A stretch of 64,000 bases of DNA from the NCBI GenBank assembly GCA_050693935.1, contig JBOGWU010000269.1:1-64000 (forward strand), read 5' to 3'. The stretch comes from WHSV01 sp050693935 (GTDB lineage Bacteria > Actinomycetota > CADDZG01 > WHSQ01). Shown here in pieces: positions 49,142-57,486 of this stretch (the first letter of the stretch is position 1; every line of letters begins with the position of its first letter). Under the pieces are notes generated by a model. The model had not been told where the DNA came from. It searched no databases and saw only the letters and a program-made list of their open reading frames with translations. The translations under genes and the position numbers were made by a program.

Positions 49142-49945
49142 CTAAACGGGCACGCAGAACGCGCCGGATGGCTCTGCGAACTTGTCCCACGTGTTGGTGC
49201 CGCGCGGCGGGCCGGTCACCACCGTGCCCGTGTCGACCATCACCGAGCTGCCGCTGACCACGACCGGGAAGCGATCCAGCCCTCGGGGGGCAGGTCCGCC
49301 GTAGTACTCGCCGTTGAGACGGTACTTCGAGCCGTGGCAGGGACATTCGAACAGCGTCGACGTGGGGCAGTGGGGGACCGAGCAACCGAGGTGCACGCAC
49401 TTGCGGTACAGCGCCACGAGCTTGGTGTCCACCGCGCCGGTCGTCTCGTAGGCGACCGCGTCGCCGGTGCCCTCGTAGAGAGTGAGCCAGAAGCGGCCCT
49501 CGGGAACGAACAGCGGAGCAAAGTCGTTGGCCGACCCCACCTTCTCGAGGATGTCGTCGTAGTTACCCGCGTTGATCTCGGTACCGAACCCGCCCAGCAC
49601 CTTGGGCCACAAGAAGCTGAGCGTGCTCATCCCGAACAGACCGAGAAAGGTCAGGAAGCTTCCCGTCCAGGCGCGGTTGAGGAACTGACGCCTTGACACC
49701 GCGAGCTGCTCGTTCGTGAGCGGCTTCTTCTTCTTTTCGGGGACTTTCTTCACCGGCTCCGGCTGCGAAGGTGCCTCGGCCTCCTTACGCTCGGGAGCTT
49801 CGGCGGTCGCAGTTCCCCCGCCCGGTCCGGATGCGCTGGCGAGGGCGGCCTTGCGCTCGCGGCGGATCGCGATGTTGGCCATGAACAGCCCCCATCCGGC
49901 GACGCTCAACGCCACGATTATCAGTGCAATCGTTCCTGGGCTCAT
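49142..49945 (-). CDS. Rieske iron-sulfur protein
   Basis: 267 residues. Transmembrane helix at the N-terminus, a Lys/Pro/Ala linker, R-R-Q-F-L-N near 88 before a second helix (Tat-like), and a C-terminal Rieske fold with C-V-H-L-G-C near 186 and C-P-C-H-G-S near 204; the paired extra Cys form the usual disulfide. It carries electrons from quinol at the b subunit to the cytochrome c. Confidence 0.94.
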   Translation of the reverse strand: MSPGTIALIIVALSVAGWGLFMANIAIRRERKAALASASGPGGGTATAEAPERKEAEAPSQPEPVKKVPEKKKKPLTNEQLAVSRRQFLNRAWTGSFLTFLGLFGMSTLSFLWPKVLGGFGTEINAGNYDDILEKVGSANDFAPLFVPEGRFWLTLYEGTGDAVAYETTGAVDTKLVALYRKCVHLGCSVPHCPTSTLFECPCHGSKYRLNGEYYGGPAPRGLDRFPVVVSGSSVMVDTGTVVTGPPRGTNTWDKFAEPSGAFCVPV

Positions 49946-49970
49946 CTAAGTCCCCTTGACTCGTTGCAGG

Positions 49971-50813
49971 TCATAACTCGAAGAAGATCCCGCCCTCCCA
50001 CGGGAAGATGAAGTTGAAGCCCGGCCCCCTGAAGAACATCCCGATGATCGTCAGGACGGCGAAGGTCAACATGAAGAACGAAAACAGCACGATCGCCAGC
50101 TTGCGATCGTCGGGCCGGGTCGATGGATTGCGGTCGATGTAGGGCGCCGCGAACAGGGCGATGATGATCACGGTCGGGATCGTGACCCCGGCGACCTGAG
50201 GGTGGAAGTAACGCAGCAGTTCCTGCAGACCGAGGAAGTACCACGGCGCCTTCGACGGGTTGGGGGTTTGATTGAAGTTGCTGAGGTCGCGCAGCGGTGC
50301 GTCCACCGCGAGCGAGAAGATCGTCAGCAGGCCCATCACGACCAGCAGCGAGACCATCTCGGCGGCCATCAGGTGAGGCCATACGTTGACGCGGTCCATC
50401 GGCTGGCGCTCGACCTTCTGGATGGCCTCGGGCTTCACCACCGCGAGCAGACGCTGCACGCGCTCCGGTACCGCGCCGCTACCGTTGCCGACGGCCCTCT
50501 TGGCCGGCGCGCCGGTGCTCGGCTTCGCAGCAGGTTTTGCGGCCGGCTTGGCCGCGGTGGCGGCAGCAGCAGGCTTGGCCTCGGCCTTTGCTGCGGGTTC
50601 GGCCTCGGCCTTCGCCGGTTCGGCCGCCGGGCCCGCGTCGGGGTGGCCCGCAGGAGGTGGAGCCGTAGACGGGTCGGGCTTGCTGGGGTTCTTTGACCCG
50701 CGCTGCGCCCGGACGCGCGCGGCTTTGGCGCGCGCCTGCGCGACTGCCGGCGAGGAGCCCTTGCCGGTCTCCTCGGCCAGTACCTGCTCGTATACCTCGT
50801 CTGGCGTAGGCAT
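49971..50813 (-). CDS. Cytochrome b C-terminal subunit (subunit IV-like) with Ala/Pro-rich extension
   Basis: 280 residues. Residues about 1-105 are a disordered Ala, Lys, Pro and Glu-rich extension with repeats of A-K-P-A-A/E-A-K-P-A; residues about 130-280 are the b6f subunit IV-like part with three helices and the Qo motif P-x-W-Y F-L-G-L-Q-E-L near 193. The N-terminal half of cytochrome b is encoded by the preceding gene. Start ATG 50813. Confidence 0.88.
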   Translation of the reverse strand: MPTPDEVYEQVLAEETGKGSSPAVAQARAKAARVRAQRGSKNPSKPDPSTAPPPAGHPDAGPAAEPAKAEAEPAAKAEAKPAAAATAAKPAAKPAAKPSTGAPAKRAVGNGSGAVPERVQRLLAVVKPEAIQKVERQPMDRVNVWPHLMAAEMVSLLVVMGLLTIFSLAVDAPLRDLSNFNQTPNPSKAPWYFLGLQELLRYFHPQVAGVTIPTVIIIALFAAPYIDRNPSTRPDDRKLAIVLFSFFMLTFAVLTIIGMFFRGPGFNFIFPWEGGIFFEL

Positions 50814-50830
50814 TGCCAAAGCTCTCGCCC

Positions 50831-51595
50831 CTACAGCGGGCCTGAGATCCCTCCGTCCTTTCTGACTCTCCAGAAGTGAATGGATATGAAGATCACGATG
50901 ATGAACGGCAGGAACAAGACATGGAGCGTGTACCAGCGCAACAGCGTCTCCGGGCCGATTACGGGCCCACCGAGTAACGCGAACTGCACCTGATCGCCCA
51001 CCACCGGTGAGTTTTTCATCATCTCGGTTCCGACGGTGACCGCCCACACCGCGAGCTGGTCCCAGGGAAGCAGGTAACCGGTGAACGCCAGGAGCAGGGT
51101 CAGCAGCAGGAGGATGACGCCGACGATCCAGTTGAACTCACGAGGCGGCTTGTAGGCGCCGGTGTAAAACACGCGTGCCATGTGGAGGAACACGCTTATC
51201 ACCATCAGGTGCGCGCCCCATCGATGCAGGTTCCGCACCAGCAAACCGAAGCTCACCTGAGTGTGGAGACGCTGCATGTCCTGGTACACGATCTCGACCG
51301 ACGGCCGGTAGAAGAACATCAAATAGATGCCGGTGATGGTTAGCAGGATGAACAGGAAGAAGGTCAATCCTCCGAGGCACAGCGTGTAGCTGAGCTTGAT
51401 CCCATGACGCTTAACCTTGACGGGGTGCAGGTGGTAGAGCAGCGAGTTCATGATGACGTAGGCGCGGTTGCGAGGCGAGTCCGCGTAGCCACGCCGGAAA
51501 ATCGAGCCCGGCCGGAACATGGACCGCCACAGCTGGCCGTTATGAAGCTGATCGACTCGCTCGGCCAGTCTAAGTCGGCCGGAAGCCTTCGCCAC
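50831..51595 (-). CDS. Cytochrome b N-terminal subunit (b6-like)
   Basis: 254 residues with four helices holding two haems b: His pairs in R-N-L-H-R-W-G-A-H near 120 and L-H-V-L-F near 220 with I-H-F-W, and the Qo/helix C motif G-Y-L-L-P-W-D-Q near 168. This split arrangement (b6 plus subunit IV) is like cytochrome b6f and some Firmicutes complexes, unlike the single QcrB of common Actinobacteria. Confidence 0.93.
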   Translation of the reverse strand: MAKASGRLRLAERVDQLHNGQLWRSMFRPGSIFRRGYADSPRNRAYVIMNSLLYHLHPVKVKRHGIKLSYTLCLGGLTFFLFILLTITGIYLMFFYRPSVEIVYQDMQRLHTQVSFGLLVRNLHRWGAHLMVISVFLHMARVFYTGAYKPPREFNWIVGVILLLLTLLLAFTGYLLPWDQLAVWAVTVGTEMMKNSPVVGDQVQFALLGGPVIGPETLLRWYTLHVLFLPFIIVIFISIHFWRVRKDGGISGPL

Positions 51596-51613
51596 TAATC
51601 AACCACTCCTTCG

Positions 51614-52033
51614 CTAGGAAGCCTTTTGACTCTTGTCTACGGTGCCCATCGCACGGGCGCCGCGCCGCTTCTTTCCACCGGTGACCTCGGACTGAACGAG
51701 CGCGCCGGTGGGGCAGCGCTCGACACACAGGTTGCAGCGTGTACACGCGTTGTCGTCGATCAGAAAGAGGATGTCGCTGCCGCTCATCTGCCGGGAGAGC
51801 TCGACGTTGCCCGACTCCTCGACGGCCAGCGGGTCGACCATGAAGATGCAGTACCACGGGCAGATGTCGACGCAGCCCTCGCACAGGATGCATTGCTCGG
51901 GAATGAAGTCGATGAAGCGCTTGGGCTTTACCGCACCCTTGAGCCAGTCGGAATCCACCAATTGCATCTCGTAGTCCGTGCGAAAGATGGGCTTCTCGAT
52001 GATCTCCATCGGTTTCGGTTCCGGTTCCGGCAT
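51614..52033 (-). CDS. Ferredoxin with two [4Fe-4S] clusters
   Basis: 139 residues with two canonical cluster motifs: C-I-L-C-E-G-C-V-D-I-C-P near 48-59 and C-T-R-C-N-L-C-V-E-R-C-P near 97-108, separated by an unusually long 37-residue loop. It resembles NuoI/DsrO-like electron-transfer subunits. It lies between a membrane protein and cytochrome b6, so it may feed or tap electrons at the quinol oxidoreductase. Confidence 0.9.
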   Translation of the reverse strand: MPEPEPKPMEIIEKPIFRTDYEMQLVDSDWLKGAVKPKRFIDFIPEQCILCEGCVDICPWYCIFMVDPLAVEESGNVELSRQMSGSDILFLIDDNACTRCNLCVERCPTGALVQSEVTGGKKRRGARAMGTVDKSQKAS

Positions 52034-52072
52034 GGCTCACACCTCCTTGGTCGGTCGGGTAATCGGCAGGGG

Positions 52073-52444
52073 CTACTTGCCCGACATGTAGCCCTTGACG
52101 GTATCGGTGAGGCCCTTGGTTCCCGTCCGCTTGCGCTTGCGCTCTTGCCAGATGTAGGCCGCGACGAGGGCAATGGTGAGGAACCCCATCTGCACCGCGT
52201 TGGCCACGACGTCGCGGAGAATGGCGATCTGTTTGGTGTTCAGGCCCTCTGAGGCCACGCCCGGGACCTTGGTCGAGAAGTCGATGATCTCTGCGATGTA
52301 TTGGTCGGCGTAATAGATGATCAGCGACGGCAACTGGCCGAGCAAAAGGATTGCGAGAATCCAAATGACCGACCCCAGAACGATGGCCTTCGCCCAGCTC
52401 ATGGGTTTGTCGGTGTGCCTGTAGATCCGTTGGGTGATTGCCAT
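52073..52444 (-). CDS. Membrane protein, first gene of the cytochrome bc operon
   Basis: 123 residues: basic N-terminus (R-I-Y-R-H-T-D-K-P), helix about 17-35, a polar loop, helix about 83-102 and a basic C-terminus. No cofactor-binding motifs. ATG 52444 lies nine bases after a TAATAT box, so the operon transcript seems leaderless. Function unknown; a scaffold for the ferredoxin is possible. Confidence 0.72.
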   Translation of the reverse strand: MAITQRIYRHTDKPMSWAKAIVLGSVIWILAILLLGQLPSLIIYYADQYIAEIIDFSTKVPGVASEGLNTKQIAILRDVVANAVQMGFLTIALVAAYIWQERKRKRTGTKGLTDTVKGYMSGK

Positions 52445-52453
52445 GCGCGCGCC

Positions 52454-52486
52454 ATATTAGCAACGAAACGCGCGCTCAACGTTGAG
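52454..52486 (-). promoter_or_regulatory. Promoter region of the bc operon with a 12-base palindrome
   Basis: TAATAT (minus strand 52459-52454) lies nine bases before the ATG at 52444. The perfect palindrome CTCAACGTTGAG (52475-52486) sits where a -35 box would be expected, and no standard -35 hexamer is evident, so the site may bind a repressor or activator. Confidence 0.5.
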
Positions 52487-52571
52487 TGAGAGACCAGGAA
52501 TGCCACCCGAGCAGTTGTGAAATTGTGCTTTTGACCTGCGAGTTCGCGAGCGGAGCGCGAGCCGGGGCAAG

Positions 52572-52712
52572 CTAGCTCCGCTCTTCGGGCTCCCCGAGTT
52601 CGTCCAGTCGTTTGATCAGACTTCGCCGGCGCGCGCTCACCGACCACAGGTACCCGGCGATTCCCACCCCCACCGCCAAGAACGCCACGATCATCCAGCC
52701 GGTGGTGTTCAT
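52572..52712 (-). CDS. ccmD: CcmD-like haem exporter subunit
   Basis: 46 residues with one N-terminal helix (M-N-T-T-G-W-M-I-V-A-F start) and a basic then acidic tail (R-R-R-S-L-I-K-R-L-D-E-L), the standard CcmD layout. It overlaps the end of ccmC by four bases (ATGA). CcmD stabilises the CcmABC-CcmE complex so that holo-CcmE can be released. Confidence 0.8.
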   Translation of the reverse strand: MNTTGWMIVAFLAVGVGIAGYLWSVSARRRSLIKRLDELGEPEERS

Positions 52713-53443
52713 CGGCTGGCTGCAAGCGAGCGAGCGTTAACCAGGTCCTGAAGTCGTCCCAGCCTGACCCGCACTGCCAGGAGCCAGGCGAACAGGAGCG
52801 TGAAGGCGCCGAGCGCCACGAAGAAGGTGGCCAGCTCGGGAGCCTCGAAGCCGGAGTTGTTGACCGGGTCGGCGACGGTGGGCCCGAGCGGATGCAGCGT
52901 TCGCCACCAGTTGACCGAGTAGTGGACGATCGGAACGTTGATGAACCCGATGATTCCCACAACCGCGGCCAGGCGCCCGCTGCGGGAGGGATCGGTCGTC
53001 AAGCCTCTGAGAAACAGATAACCGACGTAGACGAGCCACAGCACCAGAGTCGAAGTCAGGCGGGCATCCCATTGCCACCAGGTCCCCCAGATGGGTCTTG
53101 CCCAGATCGGCCCGGTTACCAGCACCAGGCTGGTGAACACCACGCCGATCTCGGCGGCCGAATGCGCCAGCAGGTCCCAGCGACGGTTGTTCGTGCGCAG
53201 GAAGGCGATCGAGCACACGAAGACGATCGCGAACGCGAGATAGGCGAGCCATGCCGACGGCACGTGGACGTAGAAGATCTTTTGGATGGGTCCGTTGAAG
53301 TCGTCCACGCGGGCGACGAACAGCATCATCGCCAGAGCGACGAGGATCGAGGCCCAGGCCACGATCCCCAGGATCCGGACGCGCCCCTCGGGATCTTCGT
53401 TGGGGGTGACACGGGGCGCCGCGGAGGTGTCGGTGAGGCTCAC
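52709..53443 (-). CDS. ccmC: Haem exporter / cytochrome c assembly protein CcmC
   Basis: 244 residues, six helices, with the WWD haem-handling motif W-G-T-W-W-Q-W-D-A-R-L-T near 120 and flanking His (V-H-V-P near 60, I-V-H-Y-S near 172). It loads haem on CcmE. GTG 53443 has TAGGCT at 53450-53455, six bases upstream, a leaderless arrangement and so an own promoter. Confidence 0.93.
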   Translation of the reverse strand: MSLTDTSAAPRVTPNEDPEGRVRILGIVAWASILVALAMMLFVARVDDFNGPIQKIFYVHVPSAWLAYLAFAIVFVCSIAFLRTNNRRWDLLAHSAAEIGVVFTSLVLVTGPIWARPIWGTWWQWDARLTSTLVLWLVYVGYLFLRGLTTDPSRSGRLAAVVGIIGFINVPIVHYSVNWWRTLHPLGPTVADPVNNSGFEAPELATFFVALGAFTLLFAWLLAVRVRLGRLQDLVNARSLAASR

Positions 53444-53631
53444 GGCCTCAGCCTACCTACCGAAGTCTCCTATTCTCTACCGGTCGCTGCGGGCGGCCGG
53501 GCCGCTTCGCTCCGTTGTCCTCGGAGGCCCCCGCTAAAAGCGGCGGCCCTCTGCGGAACACTCCACTCCGGGCCCGACCGTCCTCACTCCCTGGCATTAG
53601 CTCCGGGCCCGACCGTCCTCGCTCCCTGGCA
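53444..53631. other. Intergenic region between the VanY-like gene and ccmC
   Basis: It holds the ccmC -10 box near its left end and most of the 35-base tandem repeat at its right end. GC-rich imperfect hairpins (around the CCGCTAAAAGCGG element near 53531-53543) may terminate the VanY-like transcript. Confidence 0.45.
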
Positions 53632-53635
53632 TTAG
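53566..53635. repeat. Tandem direct repeat, two copies of 35 bases
   Basis: Copies at 53566-53600 and 53601-53635 differ by one base (A/G at position 21). Each begins CTCCGGGCCCGACCGTCCTC and ends CATTAG. The right copy overlaps the stop codon of the VanY-like gene, so the duplication sits at its 3' end. Confidence 0.85.
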
Positions 53636-54792
53636 TCGGCGATTAGGCGACCCAGCTCGAAGTGCATGGGATCGGGCCGAGACCAGCTTCCACCCCAGAT
53701 GAAGCCCCAACGCTCGAAGATCTCGACGATGCGGGCGTCCATGTCGCCCCGGCTGCCGAGCTGGTTGGTGGAGACGTTCAGGTCGACGGCGAGGCCGAAG
53801 GCATGCATCGAGAGCGGTAGGTCGGGGTTGCGATCTACGAAGCGAGGAACGTAACAGCCGCCGTAGTCGTCGGGCCGCAGCAAGGACGAGAGGCCCTCGG
53901 CCTCGACCTCGGCGAGCGCGGCCTCGAGCTGGGGAAGCAACAGGCGGTGACAGCTCACCTCACCGACTAGGGGCACGGTAGTAGTGGCGATGTTGGTGTC
54001 GATCCATCTCTGGGAGGGCTTTATGAAGCCGTCGTCGAGGATCTTGAAGTTCATGGTGCCGATGAGCCCGCCCTCCGTGCTGCCCTGTTCGCTGACGCCG
54101 CTACGTGGATCGGGGTTGGAGATGAGGTCAGGTGGAAGCAGCGGAATCAGCTCGGCGTCCGGCAGGCGCGCGGTGAGCTCCGTTCCCAGGGCATCTATCG
54201 ACGTGCCGGGCTTCGCGCCGACCGTGATCACCTGGCGGCCCGACAGCTCGAGTTGTTGCCCGATGCTGAGGTCCACCAACACGTCGGCGATGTTGGGCGT
54301 CCCGTTCTCCGCAAAGGCTCCGATCTCGAGCCTCCGCCCGCCCTCGAGCTCGATGGAGCCGCCGCCGTCGATGCCCAGTTCTTCCGCGGCGTCATAAGTC
54401 AGCACGCTCTCTCCGCTGAGCAAGGACGTCCACACGAACTCCGCCTCGCCCGTGACCTCCGGAGCGACGGAGCGGTACTCGAGGGCGTCGACGGCGGCGA
54501 TTCGCAATTCGACGACACCCTCCGGGCCGGTGACTCGCATCCGGGAGACCGAAGCCGGCACCGCGGTGATCACTCCCGGCGCGCTCTCGAGTCGGGCCAC
54601 GGACTCAGGAGCGACCTCCGCCTGCGGGGCGACGATAAACGCGGGGGTGGCCTCGACGGGCTCGGGAAGGGAGATCCCACCCTTTGCAGCGGCTCGGGCG
54701 AGCATGCTCTCGCCCTCGGGCGCGCCCTCGTCCCCTCCGCAGGCTGCTGCCGAGAGTGCGAGCACGATGATCAGGCCGAGGAGTTTTCTCAT
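53632..54792 (-). CDS. VanY/M15-like D,D-carboxypeptidase lipoprotein
   Basis: 386 residues. Lipoprotein signal peptide with S-A-A-A-C (Cys about 18), a central domain of beta strands with no known motif (about 50-270), and a C-terminal M15 peptidase fold with S-M-H-A-F-G-L-A-V-D near 336-345 and D-P-M-H-F-E near 374: His, Asp and His as zinc ligands. It likely trims peptidoglycan stem peptides. It lies between ccmB and ccmC, and the latter has its own promoter. ATG 54792 is chosen because the lipobox then falls at a normal distance. Confidence 0.85.
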   Translation of the reverse strand: MRKLLGLIIVLALSAAACGGDEGAPEGESMLARAAAKGGISLPEPVEATPAFIVAPQAEVAPESVARLESAPGVITAVPASVSRMRVTGPEGVVELRIAAVDALEYRSVAPEVTGEAEFVWTSLLSGESVLTYDAAEELGIDGGGSIELEGGRRLEIGAFAENGTPNIADVLVDLSIGQQLELSGRQVITVGAKPGTSIDALGTELTARLPDAELIPLLPPDLISNPDPRSGVSEQGSTEGGLIGTMNFKILDDGFIKPSQRWIDTNIATTTVPLVGEVSCHRLLLPQLEAALAEVEAEGLSSLLRPDDYGGCYVPRFVDRNPDLPLSMHAFGLAVDLNVSTNQLGSRGDMDARIVEIFERWGFIWGGSWSRPDPMHFELGRLIAD

Positions 54793-54866
54793 GTTGTCGA
54801 AACTGTGACGTCGGTCGTCCAGACGCATTGCCGAAGCCGAGGGTTGCCGCTGGCCGCCCAGGATCT

Positions 54867-55628
54867 CTAGTCGATTGCGAATTCGAAGGTCAATGCCCCT
54901 ACCGTAACGAAGACCAGGTCAAACACGATCAGAACGCCGAACCATCCTCTCGCCGCCACCTGATCGAGTCCGCCGCCGATGAACAGGTCTGAGGTCAACT
55001 CCACCGCCGCGATGAAGATCGGCACCAGTGCGGGCAGAGCCAGTATCGGAAGGATGAGCTCACGGCTCCGCGTCTGCGCGGCCAGCGAGGCGAATAGCGT
55101 GCCGACGGCGACAAAACCCAGGTCGACCAGGGCGATCACGAGCGCGAGCACCCACCAGCCGCTTCCGAGATCGAGCGAGAAGAACAGTGCAAATACGGGG
55201 ACGAGCATCACCTGCACCACCCCGATGTAGACGAGGTTGCCGATCGCTTTGGCGGCGAACAGCCCCGACCGGTCGAGGGGGACCAGCAGAAGCGCGTCCA
55301 GTGCGTCCTCGTCCCGCTCGACCTCGAAGGTCCTTGCGAAGCCGATCAGTCCCGCGAACAGAACGGTGATCCAAAAAAAACCGGAGATGACGTCGGCGAG
55401 CGCCACCGCGCCGGCGGGAGTATCGACCGCGACTTGCAAGCGCGTGTCTCCGGGGAGCGAGAACGCAAGCAATAGCGCGACCGTCAGACAGAACGCGAGC
55501 ATGGGCGGAAGCGTGTCGCGGCTGCGCCCTTCGACGATCAAATCCTTGCGAATGAGCAGGAAGGTCTTCCCGAAGAAGCCACGCTCCCGAAGGGCCCGGC
55601 CTTCGGATCGCCGGACGAACGCGGTCAT
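54867..55628 (-). CDS. ccmB: Haem exporter permease CcmB
   Basis: 253 residues with six helices; opening F-L-L-I-R-K-D-L-I-V-E near 26-36 is the family's start, and central E-R-D-E-D-A-L-D-A-L-L-L near 107 is the cytoplasmic coupling helix. ATG overlaps the ccmA stop codon by one base. Confidence 0.92.
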   Translation of the reverse strand: MTAFVRRSEGRALRERGFFGKTFLLIRKDLIVEGRSRDTLPPMLAFCLTVALLLAFSLPGDTRLQVAVDTPAGAVALADVISGFFWITVLFAGLIGFARTFEVERDEDALDALLLVPLDRSGLFAAKAIGNLVYIGVVQVMLVPVFALFFSLDLGSGWWVLALVIALVDLGFVAVGTLFASLAAQTRSRELILPILALPALVPIFIAAVELTSDLFIGGGLDQVAARGWFGVLIVFDLVFVTVGALTFEFAID

Positions 55629-56308
55629 CAGTTGTCCTCTTTGATCGTTGAGGCCACCTCGTAACCGGTTGCGGTTCGCCGCCGGTAGCTGACTACGCGT
55701 CCGCGCTGCACGATGACTCCGGCGTCAGCGAACGCTTTCACGCGCTTGGCGCCGTGCGTCGCGATGATGGCGGCGCGCCCCGGAGCGCGCCAGGCCTTGA
55801 TGGTGTCGGACACACGCGCGCTCGCGTCGTCGTCCAGGTTGGCGTAGGGCTCGTCGAGGAGCAGCACGTCGGGCTCGTGCAGGATGGCTCGCGCTACCGA
55901 GACCCGGCGCTTGAGCCCGGCCGAGAGGTCCGCGACGCGCGTGTCCGACCGATCGGTCATATCCAGTTGGTCGAGCACCGCTTGCGCACGCGCAGGTGGA
56001 GCCCCATAGAGCTCGGCGAACAGGCTCAGGTTCTCGATGACGGAGAGACGGCCGTAGAGGCCCGAGTTGTGTCCCGAATACCCGATGCGCCGCCGGATCG
56101 ATTCGTCGGACGAGCGAATCTCGGAGCTTCCGAGGAGAGCGGTTCCCGTTGCGGGTCGCAGCAGCCCGGCCAGGACGCGCAGCAACGTCGACTTTCCCGC
56201 GCCGTTCGGGCCGAACAGCCCCGTGACGCCTTCGTACAGCGTCAGGTCCAGCGGATGCAGCGCGGTGGTCGAGCCGTAGGTGACCGAGAGTTCTCGGAGC
56301 TCGATCAA
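55628..56308 (-). CDS. ccmA: Haem exporter ATP-binding protein CcmA
   Basis: 226-residue ABC ATPase: Walker A G-P-N-G-A-G-K-S-T near 34, signature L-S-A-G-L-K-R-R near 128 and Walker B L-L-L-D-E-P near 152. With CcmB, CcmC and CcmD it releases holo-CcmE. Its ATG overlaps the upstream stop codon by four bases. Confidence 0.93.
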   Translation of the reverse strand: MIELRELSVTYGSTTALHPLDLTLYEGVTGLFGPNGAGKSTLLRVLAGLLRPATGTALLGSSEIRSSDESIRRRIGYSGHNSGLYGRLSVIENLSLFAELYGAPPARAQAVLDQLDMTDRSDTRVADLSAGLKRRVSVARAILHEPDVLLLDEPYANLDDDASARVSDTIKAWRAPGRAAIIATHGAKRVKAFADAGVIVQRGRVVSYRRRTATGYEVASTIKEDN

Positions 56309-57486
56309 GAAGCGGGCTCCGGGGACCTCAGCTCGGCGAGTCTTCGCTTCAGCACGGCGCGCTTGGCCTTCCAGTCCTCCTCGGTGAGGTGTCCGTTGCG
56401 GTGCTCGAGGTCCAGCGCTGCGATCGCCACCAAGAGATCGTCGCGCGACTCCGCCGGCGGGGTTGGTTTGGCGAGCGGAGCCGCCGCAGCGGAGGAGCGG
56501 CGGCGCGCCAGTGCAAAGGCGACAAGAGCCACTAGAACCACGGCCGCCGCGAGTGCGCCGGCCACGAGCGCGGGGTCGCCGCCACCCTCGGCGGTGGCGA
56601 GCATCTGGATGGCGTTGCCTTCCGTGATCGTTTCGTCGCTCCGGTACCGGGCGTAGTCGGTTCCTTCGATTTCGGCCGTCCCGTCATCAACGAGGTTGGG
56701 GGAATCGATCGTGAAGGGCGGTTCGGCGAAGACGTTGAGGTTGAGTGTCGGGTACAGCGCGCGCCGGCCGAGATCGACCTGTCCCGTGTTCACCCGCAGG
56801 TTGTAGGCGAAGGTGATGTTGGTCTCGTTCGGAGGCACCGCGCTGGTGATGCCGATACCGGTTTCCGTATCGAGCAACTGCGGGATGTCGAGGTCGGAGT
56901 CGGCGACCTGAACCCCCTCGCGCCGCGCCTCTGCGGGGAACGAGAACGACAGCGTCGGTACGGGCTCACCCCCGCTTGGCCCGCCGCCTCCGCGACCGAT
57001 GTACGCCTCGCGGCTAACGTTCACGATCCTGAAGGAGTGAACGACGTTGACGCCTTCTTCTCCCATCAGCAGGAACATGCTGTCGTTCTGGATCACGATG
57101 GCGCGCGGATCGTTCGTGGTGTTGAAGACCTTCTGAGAGATCTCGACGACGTCGTCGTTTGCCGGGATGCTCACCGCGCCGCCCGGAAATTCACCATCCT
57201 GGTAGCGGAAGTCGAGCGTGTACACGCGCTCCTCACCCGCCGCCAGTTTTCGGAACTCGAAGCGGCCCTTGTCGTCGGTCGTGGTGGTGGTCTCGACCTC
57301 TTGCTCGAAGCTCCCGTCGTCCGACCGGGTGCCGCCGAGAAGCCTGACGTCGACTCCGCTCTGGGGTTCGTTCGTCGTGCCGTTGGTCACGACCCCTCTG
57401 ATGACGCCGCCGGGTGCCGCCCCGACAGAAGGAGCGAAGACCGCGAGCGCCAGCCCGACGAAAACGAGCGCGATTAGTTGCCGCAC
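56305..57486 (-). CDS. Membrane-anchored protein with carboxypeptidase-regulatory-like domain
   Basis: 393 residues: signal peptide (about 1-23), an Ig-like carboxypeptidase regulatory or CNA_B domain (about 25-115, V-I-R-G-V-V-T-N-G-T-T), a larger beta-rich exterior domain, a transmembrane helix near 305-325, and a cytoplasmic tail with a SHOCT-like pattern L-T-E-E-D-W-K-A-K-R. Tight overlaps on both sides (13 bases with the CcmI-like gene, four with ccmA) place it firmly in the ccm operon. It may hold apocytochrome c or Ccm proteins; not a known Ccm component. Confidence 0.78.
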   Translation of the reverse strand: MRQLIALVFVGLALAVFAPSVGAAPGGVIRGVVTNGTTNEPQSGVDVRLLGGTRSDDGSFEQEVETTTTTDDKGRFEFRKLAAGEERVYTLDFRYQDGEFPGGAVSIPANDDVVEISQKVFNTTNDPRAIVIQNDSMFLLMGEEGVNVVHSFRIVNVSREAYIGRGGGGPSGGEPVPTLSFSFPAEARREGVQVADSDLDIPQLLDTETGIGITSAVPPNETNITFAYNLRVNTGQVDLGRRALYPTLNLNVFAEPPFTIDSPNLVDDGTAEIEGTDYARYRSDETITEGNAIQMLATAEGGGDPALVAGALAAAVVLVALVAFALARRRSSAAAAPLAKPTPPAESRDDLLVAIAALDLEHRNGHLTEEDWKAKRAVLKRRLAELRSPEPAS

